Shown: positions 53,229-62,173 of the stretch, piece by piece
Layout: each line of letters begins with the position of its first letter
Position numbering within the stretch: the first letter of the stretch is position 1
DNA from: Pseudonocardia asaccharolytica DSM 44247 = NBRC 16224
Lineage (GTDB): Bacteria; Actinomycetota; Actinomycetes; Mycobacteriales; Pseudonocardiaceae
Direction: 5' to 3'
Length of the DNA stretch: 64,000 bases
Assembly: GCF_000423625.1 (NCBI RefSeq)
Contig: NZ_AUII01000006.1
Location: 186,001-250,000 of the forward strand
Made by a program: the position numbers and the translations under genes
The notes under the pieces: generated by a model
What the model was told of the DNA's origin: nothing
Databases searched by the model: none
Seen by the model: the letters and a program-made list of their open reading frames with translations, nothing else

Positions 53229-54194
53229 TCAGGTCTCCAGGACGACCTTGCCCGTCACCGTTCGCCCGTCGATGAGCGCGAGTGCCTCGACGGCCCGCTC
53301 CAGCGGGAACGTCCCGGAGATCAGCGGGTCGAGCGCGCCCGCCTCCAGATGCGACCCCAGCTCGGCCCACTGCTGCCCGAGGTATCCGGGCCGGGCCAGC
53401 GCGTATCCGCCCCAGCCGACCCCGACGACGTCGATGTTGCCGAACAACAGCCGGTTGACCCGCACCGTCGGGATGTCACCGGCGGCGAACCCGACGACGA
53501 GCAGCCGGCCCAACGGCGCGAGACAGCGCAACGAGTCGGTGAACCGGTCGCCGCCCACCGGATCGACAACCAGCTCGACACCCCGGCCTCCGGTGAGCTC
53601 GGTGACCGCGTCCTTGAACCCCTCGATCGGCACCGTCTCGTGGGCACCGGCGGCGCGGGCCACCTCGGCCTTGGCACCGCTGGAGACGACCGCGACCACC
53701 CTGGCCCCCAGGGCGCGGGCGAGCTGGGTGACGGCCGAGCCGACCCCGCCCGCGGCCCCCTGCACGAGCACCGTCTGACCGGGCTGCAGATGCCCGCGGA
53801 CGGTGAGCGCGAAGTGCGCGGTCAGGTAGTTCATCGGCAGGCACGCGCCCGCGGTGAACGAGACGGCGGCGGGCAGCGGCAGTACGTGGTCGGCGTTCAC
53901 CGCGGCGACCTCGGAGAACGCGCCGTAGCCGGAGAACGCCACGACGCGATCCCCGGGCCGCAGTGGTGAGCCGTCGGGCGCCTCCAGGACCAGCCCGGCC
54001 AGCTCGGCGCCCAGCCCGAACGGCAACTCAGGTTTGTACTGGTAGAGACCCTTGGTCAGCAGCACGTCCGGAAAGTTGACCCCCGCGGCGCGGACGTCGA
54101 TGAGCACCTCGTCCGTCCCGCGCTGCGGCTCGGCGACCTCGCGTACCTCCACCGCCGCCGGACCGTCCAACCGCACCACCTGGACCGAGCGCAC
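53229..54194 (-). CDS. NADPH:quinone oxidoreductase family protein (zinc-free MDR)
   Basis: The 321-residue protein (GTG 54194) has the medium-chain dehydrogenase fold: N-terminal RAAGVNFPDVLLTKGLYQYK and FGLGAELAGLVLEAPDGSPL, catalytic-domain GYGAFSEVAAVNADHVLPLP, then the Rossmann motif VLVQGAAGGVGSAVTQLARA with NADPH-type residues later (AVVSSGAKAEVARAAGA). It lacks the zinc-binding cysteines. It reduces quinones or enones with NADPH in the cytoplasm. The open frame continues far upstream as a shadow; family homology begins at VRSVQVVRLDGPAAVEV. It lies head-to-tail after the 102-residue small protein gene. Confidence 0.88.
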   Translation of the reverse strand: MRSVQVVRLDGPAAVEVREVAEPQRGTDEVLIDVRAAGVNFPDVLLTKGLYQYKPELPFGLGAELAGLVLEAPDGSPLRPGDRVVAFSGYGAFSEVAAVNADHVLPLPAAVSFTAGACLPMNYLTAHFALTVRGHLQPGQTVLVQGAAGGVGSAVTQLARALGARVVAVVSSGAKAEVARAAGAHETVPIEGFKDAVTELTGGRGVELVVDPVGGDRFTDSLRCLAPLGRLLVVGFAAGDIPTVRVNRLLFGNIDVVGVGWGGYALARPGYLGQQWAELGSHLEAGALDPLISGTFPLERAVEALALIDGRTVTGKVVLET

Positions 54195-54229
54195 CCACCA
54201 CTCCTTCGTCGATCTCACGCTCCCGGCAG

Positions 54230-54538
54230 CTATACCGGAACACCGTCTCCGTAGTCCACGGCCGAGGGGGTGCGGGTGAGCGCCTCGACCAGGGCGGCGA
54301 GCCGGTGGTCGAGGCGCTGCTGCACCCGTTCGAGCGTGTCGAGCCGGCAGGCGAGGTCGAGGGCGCCCTCGGCGTCGGCCGCGCCGTCGAGCGCCCGCTC
54401 CAGCTCGGCGCGCACCGTCTCGATGCGGCGCCGGCAGCCCTCGGATGTCTCGGAGTGCGCGTCGAGTCGCGCGCGGGAACGCGGGTCGATCGTGGCGGGG
54501 ACCGACGCGACGAGCTGTTCCAGACGGTGCGGATGCAC
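54230..54538 (-). CDS. Small helical protein, unrecognised
   Basis: GTG 54538 is preceded by AGGAGG at good spacing and gives 102 residues. The product reads HPHRLEQLVASVPATIDPRS, ETSEGCRRRIETVRAELERA and LACRLDTLERVQQRLDHRLA, strongly helical with heptad-like leucines, so a coiled coil or helical bundle is likely. No domain is recognised. It lies 35 bases upstream of the quinone reductase gene in the same direction and is divergent from the 558-residue protein. The upstream 150 bases could hold both promoters. Confidence 0.5.
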   Translation of the reverse strand: MHPHRLEQLVASVPATIDPRSRARLDAHSETSEGCRRRIETVRAELERALDGAADAEGALDLACRLDTLERVQQRLDHRLAALVEALTRTPSAVDYGDGVPV

Positions 54539-54689
54539 GGGTGACCTCCTGCACGACGGCGTGCACGACAACACGGCCGGATCGATGTGATCGATACCAC
54601 ATCCACGCTAGAGCGCTCGGCCCTCGGGCGCAAAGGACCCACCGGCCCCGGATGTGCGCGTCGATCGACCGGCTGCCAAGGTTGGGCCG

Positions 54690-56366
54690 ATGCGTCTGGT
54701 CTTCGCTCCTGGAGAACACGAGGAGTACAGCCTCGTCCGGGATCGTCTGCTGACCGCGGTACTGGCCCGGTCCCGGCGCCGCGGCGAACAGGTCGATCCC
54801 GCGCTCGTCGCCGCCGCGCTGGACTACAAGCACGGCGTCGACCGCAGGCTCGGGCACTGGACCCGCGCCCATGTCGCCGACGCGCTGGCGGTCTGGTTCC
54901 CGCGCACGGTCGCGGTGGCCGACTCCGACTGGGCGGAGATCCCCGCCGCGCTGCACGCCCTGATCGGCACGCTCGCCGAGCGGGATCATCTCGACTCCCG
55001 CTCCGCGAGCCCCGAGGAGCTGCACGCCCAGGTCGACGACTCCGCTCCCGCGCTGTTCGACGCACTTGCCGACGAGCGCAACTACGACCTCGGCAAGTTC
55101 TGGAACATGCAGATGATGCGCCACGGCGTCGACAAGTCCGACGTGCTGGCGGTGCAGCGATTCCTGGACCAGGCCAAACGCGGCGAGCTCGGCATCGATC
55201 GCGGTGTCCTCGACGCCATCGTCGAGGAGCAGGCCCGGCGCGCGGAGGCCGACCGGGAGACCGCTGCAGACCTCGGCCCGGTCCTGCTGCCCTCGGCCGC
55301 GCAGCTGGTCATCGCGGCAGAGCGCAGCATCGCGCTGGAACGGTTGCGTGCGTTCACCTACTGGGTGCGCGGCGGACGTCCGCTGACCCGCGAGGGCAGG
55401 CTGTGGCTCTCCGACGCGCTGGCACTGGCCGATGCGCTCGGTGTCGACCGGTTCTACCGCGATGCCGCCCGCACCAGCGATGACCTGCCCGAGGTCTCGC
55501 TGCTGCTGGACTGGGCGCGCCAGGCCAGGCTCGTGCGGACCATCAAGCGCAGGCTGGTGCCGGTCAAGAGCGCGGGCAAGCTGCTGCACCGCCCGATCGA
55601 GCTGTGGCGCCGCGCGTTCGAGGCGCTGGGCAGGCTCGGTGACCACTTCGGCGGGTCCGATGTGTACGGCTCCCCTTCGCTGTTCAGCATGGCGCTGGGC
55701 ACTGCGTTCCCGATGCTGTGGCTCGGCCTGTACTCCGCGGCCGGCGATCCCGTGCCGGTCGAGCTGTTCCACCGGCAGGTCCGCGAGGCGGTCAACGAGC
55801 AGTTCGGATGCGTCGTCGACGACCTGGCGGGCGACGTCGAGCAGCGGCTGTGGCGGCGCGACGTCTCCGCGCTGCTGGATGCGTTGGAACTGCTCGGCGC
55901 GGTCGAGCTGGAGGAGAGCACCGACCACGCTCACCTCGCCGAGCTCGCCGGACGCGACGACCCCGACCCGACGGTCGTCTCGCTGACCCCGATCGGGCTG
56001 TGGGCCTGCCACCAGATCCTCACCGAACAGGGCGTGCACGCCCCCCTGGTCGGCGAGCTGGCGCACGAGGACATCGAGTACGTCTGCGTGAAGCTGGCCG
56101 CGACCCGCACCGAGGTCGCCCACGCCGAGCTCGCCGCGTGGGTGACCGCGCGCGATCCCGGGACGGCGGCGCGCGAGCTGTCGCGGCTGCTACGCCGGAC
56201 CAACGAGCCCGCCCACCGCAAGCTCGCGGTCTACGCGCTCGCCCGCACCGGCGACACCGGCCGATCCACCCGCGAGTCGCGGAATTCACACGGGCGAGTC
56301 GGGGTATTTTCGCGCGCGAGTCGGGGTAGCGCGACGAGCCGAGGCACCATTTTGCCCGCGCCGTGA
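54690..56366 (+). CDS. Unrecognised 558-residue protein with repeat-derived C-terminus
   Basis: The product starts MRLVFAPGEHEEYSLVRDRL and is largely helical: ALVAAALDYKHGVDRRLGHW and HVADALAVWFPRTVAVADSD, LFDALADERNYDLGKFWNMQ and a SLFSMALGTAFPMLWLGLYS segment. The middle has a predicted winged-helix-like region (LLDALELLGAVELEESTD). No known domain is recognised; I recall similar actinobacterial hypothetical proteins. The last 30 or so residues (TRESRNSHGRVGVFSRASRG and beyond) are encoded by three 22-bp repeat units, so the natural C-terminus was probably earlier and the frame was extended by the repeat. No signal peptide. There is no clear ribosome-binding site, but the start fits the first conserved Met. 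Confidence 0.6.
   Translation: MRLVFAPGEHEEYSLVRDRLLTAVLARSRRRGEQVDPALVAAALDYKHGVDRRLGHWTRAHVADALAVWFPRTVAVADSDWAEIPAALHALIGTLAERDHLDSRSASPEELHAQVDDSAPALFDALADERNYDLGKFWNMQMMRHGVDKSDVLAVQRFLDQAKRGELGIDRGVLDAIVEEQARRAEADRETAADLGPVLLPSAAQLVIAAERSIALERLRAFTYWVRGGRPLTREGRLWLSDALALADALGVDRFYRDAARTSDDLPEVSLLLDWARQARLVRTIKRRLVPVKSAGKLLHRPIELWRRAFEALGRLGDHFGGSDVYGSPSLFSMALGTAFPMLWLGLYSAAGDPVPVELFHRQVREAVNEQFGCVVDDLAGDVEQRLWRRDVSALLDALELLGAVELEESTDHAHLAELAGRDDPDPTVVSLTPIGLWACHQILTEQGVHAPLVGELAHEDIEYVCVKLAATRTEVAHAELAAWVTARDPGTAARELSRLLRRTNEPAHRKLAVYALARTGDTGRSTRESRNSHGRVGVFSRASRGSATSRGTILPAP
56271..56336 (+). repeat. Three 22-bp phased repeat units, locus 3
   Basis: Units start at 56271, 56293 and 56315 and begin CGCGAGTCGCGGAATTC, GGCGAGTCGGGGTATTTTC and CGCGAGTCGGGGTAGCG. 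They have the same 22-base period as loci 1 and 2. They lie at the 3' end of the 558-residue gene and are partly translated. Confidence 0.75.
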
Positions 56367-56559
56367 CGAAACCCCGTCCACCCGGAAGGGTGAGGTGATC
56401 CCGGCGCGTCGCGAATCTGGTTCCGCATTGCCCGCAGCGATACTCTGATCACCAGGTGTGTGCCGCCGTCGCAGCATTCCGGGAACGGCCCCGGCCGAAT
56501 GCCGCGTTGTCGATCTACATTCGCTGACAATCGTCGGAGGGGCAGGTGGCGATCTGCCG

Positions 56560-57042
56560 ATGACGACATGGTCGGACGTGTTCGACCGGACCGAGTTCGG
56601 CCCGGCGGTGTTTGCCGTCACCCCCACCCATCGACGCACCGTGCTCGGCTGGGCCGAGGCCCAGGACGTCCCCGCGGTGTCCAACCGAGATCTCTATGCG
56701 CCCGCCGTCGACGGTTGGGCCGTCCTCGACGGCGGGATCACCTCGGTTCACCCGCACTCGTCGACGACCCCGGCGACGACACTGCCCCCCGGCGTGCGCG
56801 TCGTCGGGTTCCAGGCGCTGCGGCTGCTGGTCTGCGAGCTCGACCTGGTCCGGCCGCCGCGGCCGTTTCCCGGGGAGGCCTGGGCCGACGTCGCCGAACT
56901 GCGCCGCCGACACCGCTCGCCGGACGCCCGGCTTCCGTCCGCGGTGGAGAAGGCGGAGTTGCTGGCCTCCTGTGTCGACGGACCGTCGCTGCGGTGGGTC
57001 GCGGCGACGCTGCTGGCCGAGTCCCGGGCGCTGCACCGCTGA
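56560..57042 (+). CDS. Hypothetical protein, 160 residues
   Basis: From ATG 56560 the product reads MTTWSDVFDRTEFGPAVFAV, RRTVLGWAEAQDVPAVSNRD, TTLPPGVRVVGFQALRLLVC and SAVEKAELLASCVDGPSLRW. It is a small soluble protein with a few cysteines and no signal peptide. The frame opens at 56458, but the natural start appears to be MTTW. I do not recognise a domain. It stands between the repeat locus 3 and a gene-free stretch; codon use and GC at third positions support coding. Confidence 0.5.
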   Translation: MTTWSDVFDRTEFGPAVFAVTPTHRRTVLGWAEAQDVPAVSNRDLYAPAVDGWAVLDGGITSVHPHSSTTPATTLPPGVRVVGFQALRLLVCELDLVRPPRPFPGEAWADVAELRRRHRSPDARLPSAVEKAELLASCVDGPSLRWVAATLLAESRALHR

Positions 57043-57464
57043 CGCGGCAGACGGCGGCGGTGCCCTCGCCGCACCGGGTTCGGCCGCGCCGGAGCAGCCG
57101 ATCACCTGCACGAGGAGTTCGTTCCAGGTGATGCGGGACTTGAGGACACACACGGTCCGGCCCACAACTCGGCCGGACGGCGCCCTCCAGCAAGCCACCG
57201 AGCATCCGCGGCAGGATCCGGTCGAACCGGAGTGGGCCGCCAGCCGTGATCCGTTCCTCCAGGAGAGAAGCTCGTTTCAGCGTGGTCGCCCAGCGGTTGA
57301 ACGCCGAGTTCCCGACCGGTGACGCGCAGTGGTGCGGGAGGAGCCATGGCGGCGAACAGTGCGTGCCGAGCCCCGGATGCTCGTTGTCGCCGACGCGGAC
57401 TGTCGGTGCGGCGTGCTTGCCTGGTGTCGTCTCACTCGATCCGACTCATCGGAGGTGCATGACC
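57043..57464. other. Gene-free stretch, nothing recognised
   Basis: About 420 bases between the 160-residue protein and the VOC gene. Open frames exist on both strands, but none shows family motifs or a convincing start, and no strong hairpin or repeat was found. The final part must contain the VOC promoter and its ribosome-binding site GGAGG (57451-57455). Confidence 0.5.
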
Positions 57465-58238
57465 ATGCCCACCCGAGAGACCCCCTGGCCCACGGGCACA
57501 CCGTGCTGGGTCGACCTCTCCGTCCCGGACGTCGCGGCGGCGACCGAGTTCTACGGGTCGGTCATCGGCTGGTCGTTCGTCGACACCGGCGAGCAGTACG
57601 GCCATTACCACATCGCGCAGACGAAGGGGAAGGCCGCGGCCGCGATCGGCCCGATCATGCAAGAGGGCCAGCCCTCGGTCTGGACGATCTACCTCGCCAG
57701 CGACGACGCCGACGGCACCGCGAAGCTGGTCACCGAGCACGGCGGCACCGTGGTCGCCGGACCGATGGACATCGAGGGCAGCGGCCGGATGCTCATCGCC
57801 CTCGATCCCACCGGCGCCGCATTCGGCGTATGGCAGGCGGCCGACATGATCGGCTTCGGGATCTACAACGAGACCGGCTCGCTCGTGTGGGAGGATGCGC
57901 GACTCGCCGATCCGGCCGAGGGCAAGCGCTTCTACTCCGCGGTGTTCGGCTACACCTACCAACCCGTCGAGGGTGCGCCCGACGACTACGAGACGTTCGG
58001 CGTGGGCGGCGAGATCGCGGGCGGGATGGGCGGCCTGATGGGCAGCCCGGAGGCGACCCCGGGGCATTGGCTGCCCTACTTCTCCGTCTCCGACGCCGAT
58101 GCCGCCGTCGCCGCGGCCCAGCGCGGTGGCGGCACCGTGGCGATGGCTCCGGAGAACACCCCGTTCGGCCGGATCGGCATTCTCATCGACCCGTTCGGTG
58201 CGGTGTTCGGGCTCCACGCGCAGATCGCCGAGGAATGA
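57465..58238 (+). CDS. VOC family protein, two glyoxalase-like domains (Cfp30B-like)
   Basis: The 257-residue protein has two glyoxalase/bleomycin-resistance domains in tandem. The first starts PTGTPCWVDLSVPDVAAATE and FYGSVIGWSFVDTGEQYGHY; the second starts TGSLVWEDARLADPAEGKRF and YSAVFGYTYQPVEG. The beginning TPWPTGTPCWVDL and the size match the mycobacterial Rv0577 (Cfp30B) family as I recall it. The metal-ligand pattern is not the classical glyoxalase I set, so enzyme activity is uncertain. GGAGG at 57451 fits ATG 57465 (spacing nine) better than ATG 57459. It heads a run of three rightward genes (VOC, MpaB-like, pirin) of apparent detoxification or redox type. Confidence 0.87.
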   Translation: MPTRETPWPTGTPCWVDLSVPDVAAATEFYGSVIGWSFVDTGEQYGHYHIAQTKGKAAAAIGPIMQEGQPSVWTIYLASDDADGTAKLVTEHGGTVVAGPMDIEGSGRMLIALDPTGAAFGVWQAADMIGFGIYNETGSLVWEDARLADPAEGKRFYSAVFGYTYQPVEGAPDDYETFGVGGEIAGGMGGLMGSPEATPGHWLPYFSVSDADAAVAAAQRGGGTVAMAPENTPFGRIGILIDPFGAVFGLHAQIAEE

Positions 58239-58398
58239 TCGGTGAGCCCGGGGCGGCGGACCGCCGTCCCGGGCCGCCGGTGGCTCGTGGCAGGTTCGCG
58301 GGAGCACCACCGGTCGCGATTCGACGTCGATGGTGCTGTGCTGGAGGGCAGTCGCGGTGGAGCCGCCACCGCGCGGGAACCACCGGCGAGGGTGTGCA

Positions 58399-59268
58399 GT
58401 GAACGGGACGGCTCCGCACGACGACGACGGTCTCTTCGGACCGGAGTCGGTGACGTGGCGCGTACACATGGAACCGGTGCTCTGGGTGGGGGGTTTCCGG
58501 GCGCTGCTGTTGCAGTCCTTGCATCCGAGGGTGATGCGCGGGACATATCAGAACTCCGCGCTGTTCGATCCGCGCAAGGCGTGGCCGCGGTTCCAGCGCA
58601 CCGTCGAGTTCGTCGAGGTGCGGACGTTCGGGTCGACCGCCCAGGTCGAGGCGGCGGCCGCGCGGGTGCGGCGGCTGCACGCCGCGTTGCACGCCTACGA
58701 CCCGGACACGAACGCCACCTTCGCACTCGACGAGCCCTCGGGCTTGTTGTTCGTGCACTGCGCGGAGATCGACTCCTATGCCGACATCGCTCGTCGCGCC
58801 GGCATCCTCGACGACGCCGGGATCGAACGCTACCTCGCCGAGAGCGTCCGGGCCGCGCGCGTGGTGGGCCTGACCGCGGCGCCCGCCTCGTCCGCGCAGA
58901 TGCGGGCCTACTTCGAGCGGGTCCGTCCCGAGCTGCGGCTGACCGACGAGGCCCGGCAGGCCACCGGGAATCTGCTGGCGCCGAAGGGCTCCGCCCCGCG
59001 AGGGGTCAAATTCGCGATCACGGCGGTCGCGTCGATGGCGCTGGCGACCCTGCCTCGCTGGGCGCGGCGCCTGTACGGGCTGCCCGGGCTGCCCACGACC
59101 GATCTCAGCATGGCGATGACGCTGCGCGGCCTGCGGGCGGCCACCTCCCTGCTGCCGGATGCGCCCGCGTCCCCGGAGGTCGAGCGAGCCCGCCGGCTGA
59201 TGCGCCAGTCCCGGCAGGGCGGGGAATGCGCGGCGTCGCCGGCGCGTTCCATCCCACGAAGTGGTTGA
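58399..59268 (+). CDS. Oxygenase MpaB family protein (DUF2236)
   Basis: The 289-residue protein (GTG 58399, GAGGG upstream) has DUF2236 features: FGPESVTWRVHMEPVLWVGG, FRALLLQSLHPRVMRGTYQN, FQRTVEFVEVRTFGSTAQVE, RRLHAALHAYDPDTNATFAL and FVHCAEIDSYADIARR. The His in LHPRVM and the later His residues are likely haem or metal ligands; members include latex-clearing protein-like and MpaB-like oxygenases. The end is a basic disordered tail. The function is unknown beyond the family. It lies 160 bases after the VOC gene and 22 bases before the pirin gene. Confidence 0.83.
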   Translation: MNGTAPHDDDGLFGPESVTWRVHMEPVLWVGGFRALLLQSLHPRVMRGTYQNSALFDPRKAWPRFQRTVEFVEVRTFGSTAQVEAAAARVRRLHAALHAYDPDTNATFALDEPSGLLFVHCAEIDSYADIARRAGILDDAGIERYLAESVRAARVVGLTAAPASSAQMRAYFERVRPELRLTDEARQATGNLLAPKGSAPRGVKFAITAVASMALATLPRWARRLYGLPGLPTTDLSMAMTLRGLRAATSLLPDAPASPEVERARRLMRQSRQGGECAASPARSIPRSG

Positions 59269-59290
59269 GTCTTCAACGAAGGAGGCCATG

Positions 59291-60283
59291 ATGCCGGCAG
59301 TGACGGTCGAGGACTTCAACACGCTGGCGCGCGTGCCCGAACCCGGCCCGACGGCCGTGGATCGCCCGGTCCGGTCGGTGACGACCGCCCCGTCGGGCCA
59401 CGAGGGCGAAGGCTTCCCGGTGCGCCGCGCCTTCGCCGGGGTCGACCTGAGCGAGCTGGACCCGTTCATCCACCTGGATCAGATGGGCGAGGTCGACTAC
59501 GCGCCCGGCGAGCCCAAGGGAACCGCGTGGCATCCGCACCGCGGCTTCGAGACCGTCACCTACCTCATCGACGGCACCTTCGAACACCAGGACAGCCACG
59601 GCGGCGGCGGGGTGATCACCAACGGGGACACCCAGTGGATGACCGCGGGCGGCGGGTTGCTGCACATCGAGCGCCCACCGGAGGCGCTGGTCACCAGCGG
59701 CGGGCTGTTCCATGGCCTGCAGCTGTGGGTCAACCTGCCCAAGGCCGACAAGTGGCTGCAACCCAGGTACCAGGACCTGCGCGCGGGCGAATCGGTGCTG
59801 CTCACCACGTACGACGGCGGCGCGCTGATCCGGGTGATCGCCGGTGAGCTGGCCGGCCACACCGGGCCGGGCGCCACGCACACCCCGATGGCGATGATGC
59901 ACGCCACGATCAGCCCCGGCGCCACCGTCCGGCTGCCATGGCGACGCGATTTCAACGCACTGGGCTACGTGCTCTCCGGCGCCGGAACCGTCGGAGCGCA
60001 GCAGCATCCGGTGCGCACCGGGCAGCTGGCCGTGTTCGGGCCGGGCGACGCGATCACGATCGCCGGGGCGACGCATCAGGAGTCGCGCCACCCGGCGCTG
60101 GACGTGGTCCTGCTCGGCGGCCAGCCGATCCGGGAGCCGATCGCCTGGGCGGGTCCGTTCGTGATGAACACCAAGGCCGAAGTCCTGCAGGCCTTCGAGG
60201 ACTACCAGGCGGGCAGGCTCGGCGTCATCCCCGCAGAACGCATGCCGCACGGCCACGTGGGAGGCAAAACCAGCCAGGACTGA
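59291..60283 (+). CDS. Pirin family protein
   Basis: The 330-residue protein is a bicupin pirin: GTAWHPHRGFETVTYLIDGT (His pair of the metal site, about residues 80-82), then FEHQDSHGGGGVITNGDTQW and MTAGGGLLHIERPPEA (third His and Glu ligands), and the C-terminal cupin with MMHATISPGATVRLPWRRDF. Pirins bind Fe and some act as quercetinases or redox sensors. AAGGAGG is best spaced for ATG 59291; ATG 59288 is directly before. The gene follows the MpaB-like gene after 22 bases, so co-transcription is likely. A strong hairpin follows it. Substrate unknown. Confidence 0.9.
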   Translation: MPAVTVEDFNTLARVPEPGPTAVDRPVRSVTTAPSGHEGEGFPVRRAFAGVDLSELDPFIHLDQMGEVDYAPGEPKGTAWHPHRGFETVTYLIDGTFEHQDSHGGGGVITNGDTQWMTAGGGLLHIERPPEALVTSGGLFHGLQLWVNLPKADKWLQPRYQDLRAGESVLLTTYDGGALIRVIAGELAGHTGPGATHTPMAMMHATISPGATVRLPWRRDFNALGYVLSGAGTVGAQQHPVRTGQLAVFGPGDAITIAGATHQESRHPALDVVLLGGQPIREPIAWAGPFVMNTKAEVLQAFEDYQAGRLGVIPAERMPHGHVGGKTSQD

Positions 60284-60295
60284 CTGTTGTCTGAT

Positions 60296-60337
60296 GACTA
60301 GGGCGTGGCCCGGACGTCCCCGGCCCACGCCCTAGTC
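60296..60337. terminator. Hairpin between convergent pirin and GntR genes
   Basis: GACTAGGGCGTGGCCCGG (60296-60313) pairs with 60320-60337 with one mismatch and a six-base loop. It lies 12 bases after the pirin stop codon and contains the TAG stop of the leftward GntR gene, consistent with bidirectional termination. Confidence 0.8.
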
Positions 60338-61057
60338 GCTCGTGCGGACCAGATGGAACTCGTAGGCGCCCTCGACGAAATAGGTCCGCGAGTACGCGAG
60401 CATCCGGTGCGTGCGGTCGTAGTGCAGCTGGTCGAGCAGGATGAACAGCCGGTGCTTGCCCGCATCCGGCCCCCAGGCGATGTGCACGGACTCGACCGCA
60501 TGCACCTTGGCCATCCCGAGGGTGGGATGGATGCCCAGCCGGTTCTCGAAGTAGGCGAAAACCGAGCCGGTCAGCTCCTCGGGATCGAACCGCTCGGGGA
60601 GCAGGCTGCGCGGGATCAGGTCGTAGGAATAGGCGACCACGTCTCCGTCCGCCGTGATGCGCCTGCGCAGCTCGAGAACCTCGGTGTCCGGCGGCACCCC
60701 CATCCGTTCCGCCTCGTCGGGCAGCAACGGGCGCAGCGTGCGCCGGGCGTACTCATGCCCTGGAATCTTCCCGCTGGCGCGGATCGACTCGGTGATCGAC
60801 CCCATCCGCTCGAGCCCGTCGCGCACGGCGGGCCGGGGCGTCACGAACGTCCCCACGCCGTGCTGGGTGCGCACGAGACCGAGCACGTCGAGTTCCTTGA
60901 CCGCACCGCGCACAGTGGCGCGGGAGACGCCGAACCGCCGGCACAGCTCGGCCTCGGTCGGCAGCCGGGAACCGGGGGCATACGAGCCGCCGCGGATCTC
61001 CGCCTTCAACGCCCGCACGATGTCGTCGGCGAGCGTCCGCCGCGACGTGGACACCAT
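60332..61057 (-). CDS. GntR family regulator, HutC/UTRA type
   Basis: The 241-residue protein (ATG 61057) has the GntR winged helix at the N-terminus: LADDIVRALKAEIRGGSYAP, GSRLPTEAELCRRFGVSRAT and VRGAVKELDVLGLVRTQHGV then GTFVTPRP. From about 90 it has a UTRA ligand domain of the HutC subfamily: LRPLLPDEAERMGVPPDTEV, ELRRRITADGDVVAYSYDLI and ending YSRTYFVEGAYEFHLVRTSD. It is divergent from the isomerase and ABC transporter genes, with a perfect palindrome in the 72 bases between. It probably represses that operon in the absence of a sugar phosphate ligand. Confidence 0.9.
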   Translation of the reverse strand: MVSTSRRTLADDIVRALKAEIRGGSYAPGSRLPTEAELCRRFGVSRATVRGAVKELDVLGLVRTQHGVGTFVTPRPAVRDGLERMGSITESIRASGKIPGHEYARRTLRPLLPDEAERMGVPPDTEVLELRRRITADGDVVAYSYDLIPRSLLPERFDPEELTGSVFAYFENRLGIHPTLGMAKVHAVESVHIAWGPDAGKHRLFILLDQLHYDRTHRMLAYSRTYFVEGAYEFHLVRTSD

Positions 61058-61079
61058 GGTGACATCTTGACGGGCGGCG

Positions 61080-61094
61080 GGTTGTCCGACAACC
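61080..61094. promoter_or_regulatory. Perfect 15-bp palindrome, likely GntR operator
   Basis: GGTTGTCCGACAACC has seven-base arms around one base. It lies 23 bases from the gntR start and 36 bases before the isomerase start, a position suited to repress both directions. HutC-type sites are often of this size. Confidence 0.65.
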
Positions 61095-61129
61095 TCAGGT
61101 GTGAATCGGCTCACGTAGCGAGGTGATGG

Positions 61130-62155
61130 ATGCGCACGATCGACTGGGTCTCCGGGCACATCCGGTTGATCGACCAGACGGCGCTACCCGGGACGGTCGC
61201 GTATCTCGACGTCCATACCGTCGAGGAGCTGGTGGACGCCATCAGGCGGCTCGCGGTCCGGGGCGCTCCGGCACTCGGCGTCGCGGGTGCCATGGGGGTG
61301 GCGCTCGCCGCGGCGAACCTGCCCGCCGACCGCGCCCGAGAGGTCATCGCGACGCTGCGCGCCGCGCGGCCCACCGCGGTCAACCTCGCCCTCGGCGTGG
61401 ACACCGCGCTGGCCGCGTTCGACCGCGGCGGTGCGGCGGCGGCCCTCGAGGCGGCGCTGACGGTGCGCGACGACGACATCGCCGCCTGCCGGGCGATGGC
61501 CCGGCGCGGCACCGCGCTGCTGGACCAGCTACTCCCCCACCGGTCCCGGCTGACCGTGCTGACCATCTGCAACACCGGCGCGTTGGCGAGCGTCGAGCAC
61601 GGTACGGCGCTCGGGGTCATCGAGAAGCTGCACGCCGACGGCCGGTTGCACCGCGCGGTGGCCTGCGAGACGCGTCCGCTGCTGCAGGGCGCCCGGCTGA
61701 CCGCATGGGAGTTGCGGCAGATGGGCGCGCCCTACGACGTCATCGTCGACTCCGCGGCCGCGATCACGATCCTCCGCGGCGGCATCGACGCGGTGCTGGT
61801 CGGCGCCGACCGCATCGCCGCGAACGGCGACACCGCGAACAAGATCGGCACCCTGGGCCTCGCGCTCGCCGCCGCGCGGGCGTCCGTCCCGTTTCTCGTG
61901 GTCGCCCCCGAGACCACGGTCGACCTCGAAACCGCCGGCGGGGAGGCGATCGAGATTGAGGACCGCGGCAGCGCGGAGGTCTGCGCCTTCCACGGGATCC
62001 GGACCACCCCGGACGACGCCACCGCGCGCAATCCCGCGTTCGACGTCACCCCGGCCGATCTCATCACGGCCATCGTCACCGATCAGCGGGTCATCGACCT
62101 GTCGGCCAACGAGATTCCCGCGGAGGGGCCGCGGCCGGCGCAGCACGCCGGCTAG
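61130..62155 (+). CDS. MtnA-like aldose-1-phosphate isomerase (S-methyl-5-thioribose-1-phosphate isomerase family)
   Basis: The 341-residue protein has the MtnA fold: IDWVSGHIRLIDQTALPGTV, AIRRLAVRGAPALGVAGAMG, VLTICNTGALASVEHGTALG with the catalytic Cys near residue 147, and DAVLVGADRIAANGDTANKI with the catalytic Asp near 226. MtnA converts methylthioribose-1-phosphate to the ribulose form; close relatives handle 5-deoxyribose-1-phosphate or other aldose phosphates. Here it is followed by a sugar ABC transporter rather than by the other methionine salvage genes, and is divergent from a GntR regulator. That suggests an imported pentose, such as a 5-deoxypentose or a nucleoside-derived sugar. 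Start ATG 61130 is preceded by GAGGTG. The substrate is inferred. Confidence 0.85.
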   Translation: MRTIDWVSGHIRLIDQTALPGTVAYLDVHTVEELVDAIRRLAVRGAPALGVAGAMGVALAAANLPADRAREVIATLRAARPTAVNLALGVDTALAAFDRGGAAAALEAALTVRDDDIAACRAMARRGTALLDQLLPHRSRLTVLTICNTGALASVEHGTALGVIEKLHADGRLHRAVACETRPLLQGARLTAWELRQMGAPYDVIVDSAAAITILRGGIDAVLVGADRIAANGDTANKIGTLGLALAAARASVPFLVVAPETTVDLETAGGEAIEIEDRGSAEVCAFHGIRTTPDDATARNPAFDVTPADLITAIVTDQRVIDLSANEIPAEGPRPAQHAG

Positions 62156-62173
62156 CCATTTCCTGGAGGATGA

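Noticed and set aside
57043..57464. Small genes in the gap before the VOC gene
   Set aside because: Open frames exist but none has a family motif, a convincing start or a consistent coding pattern.
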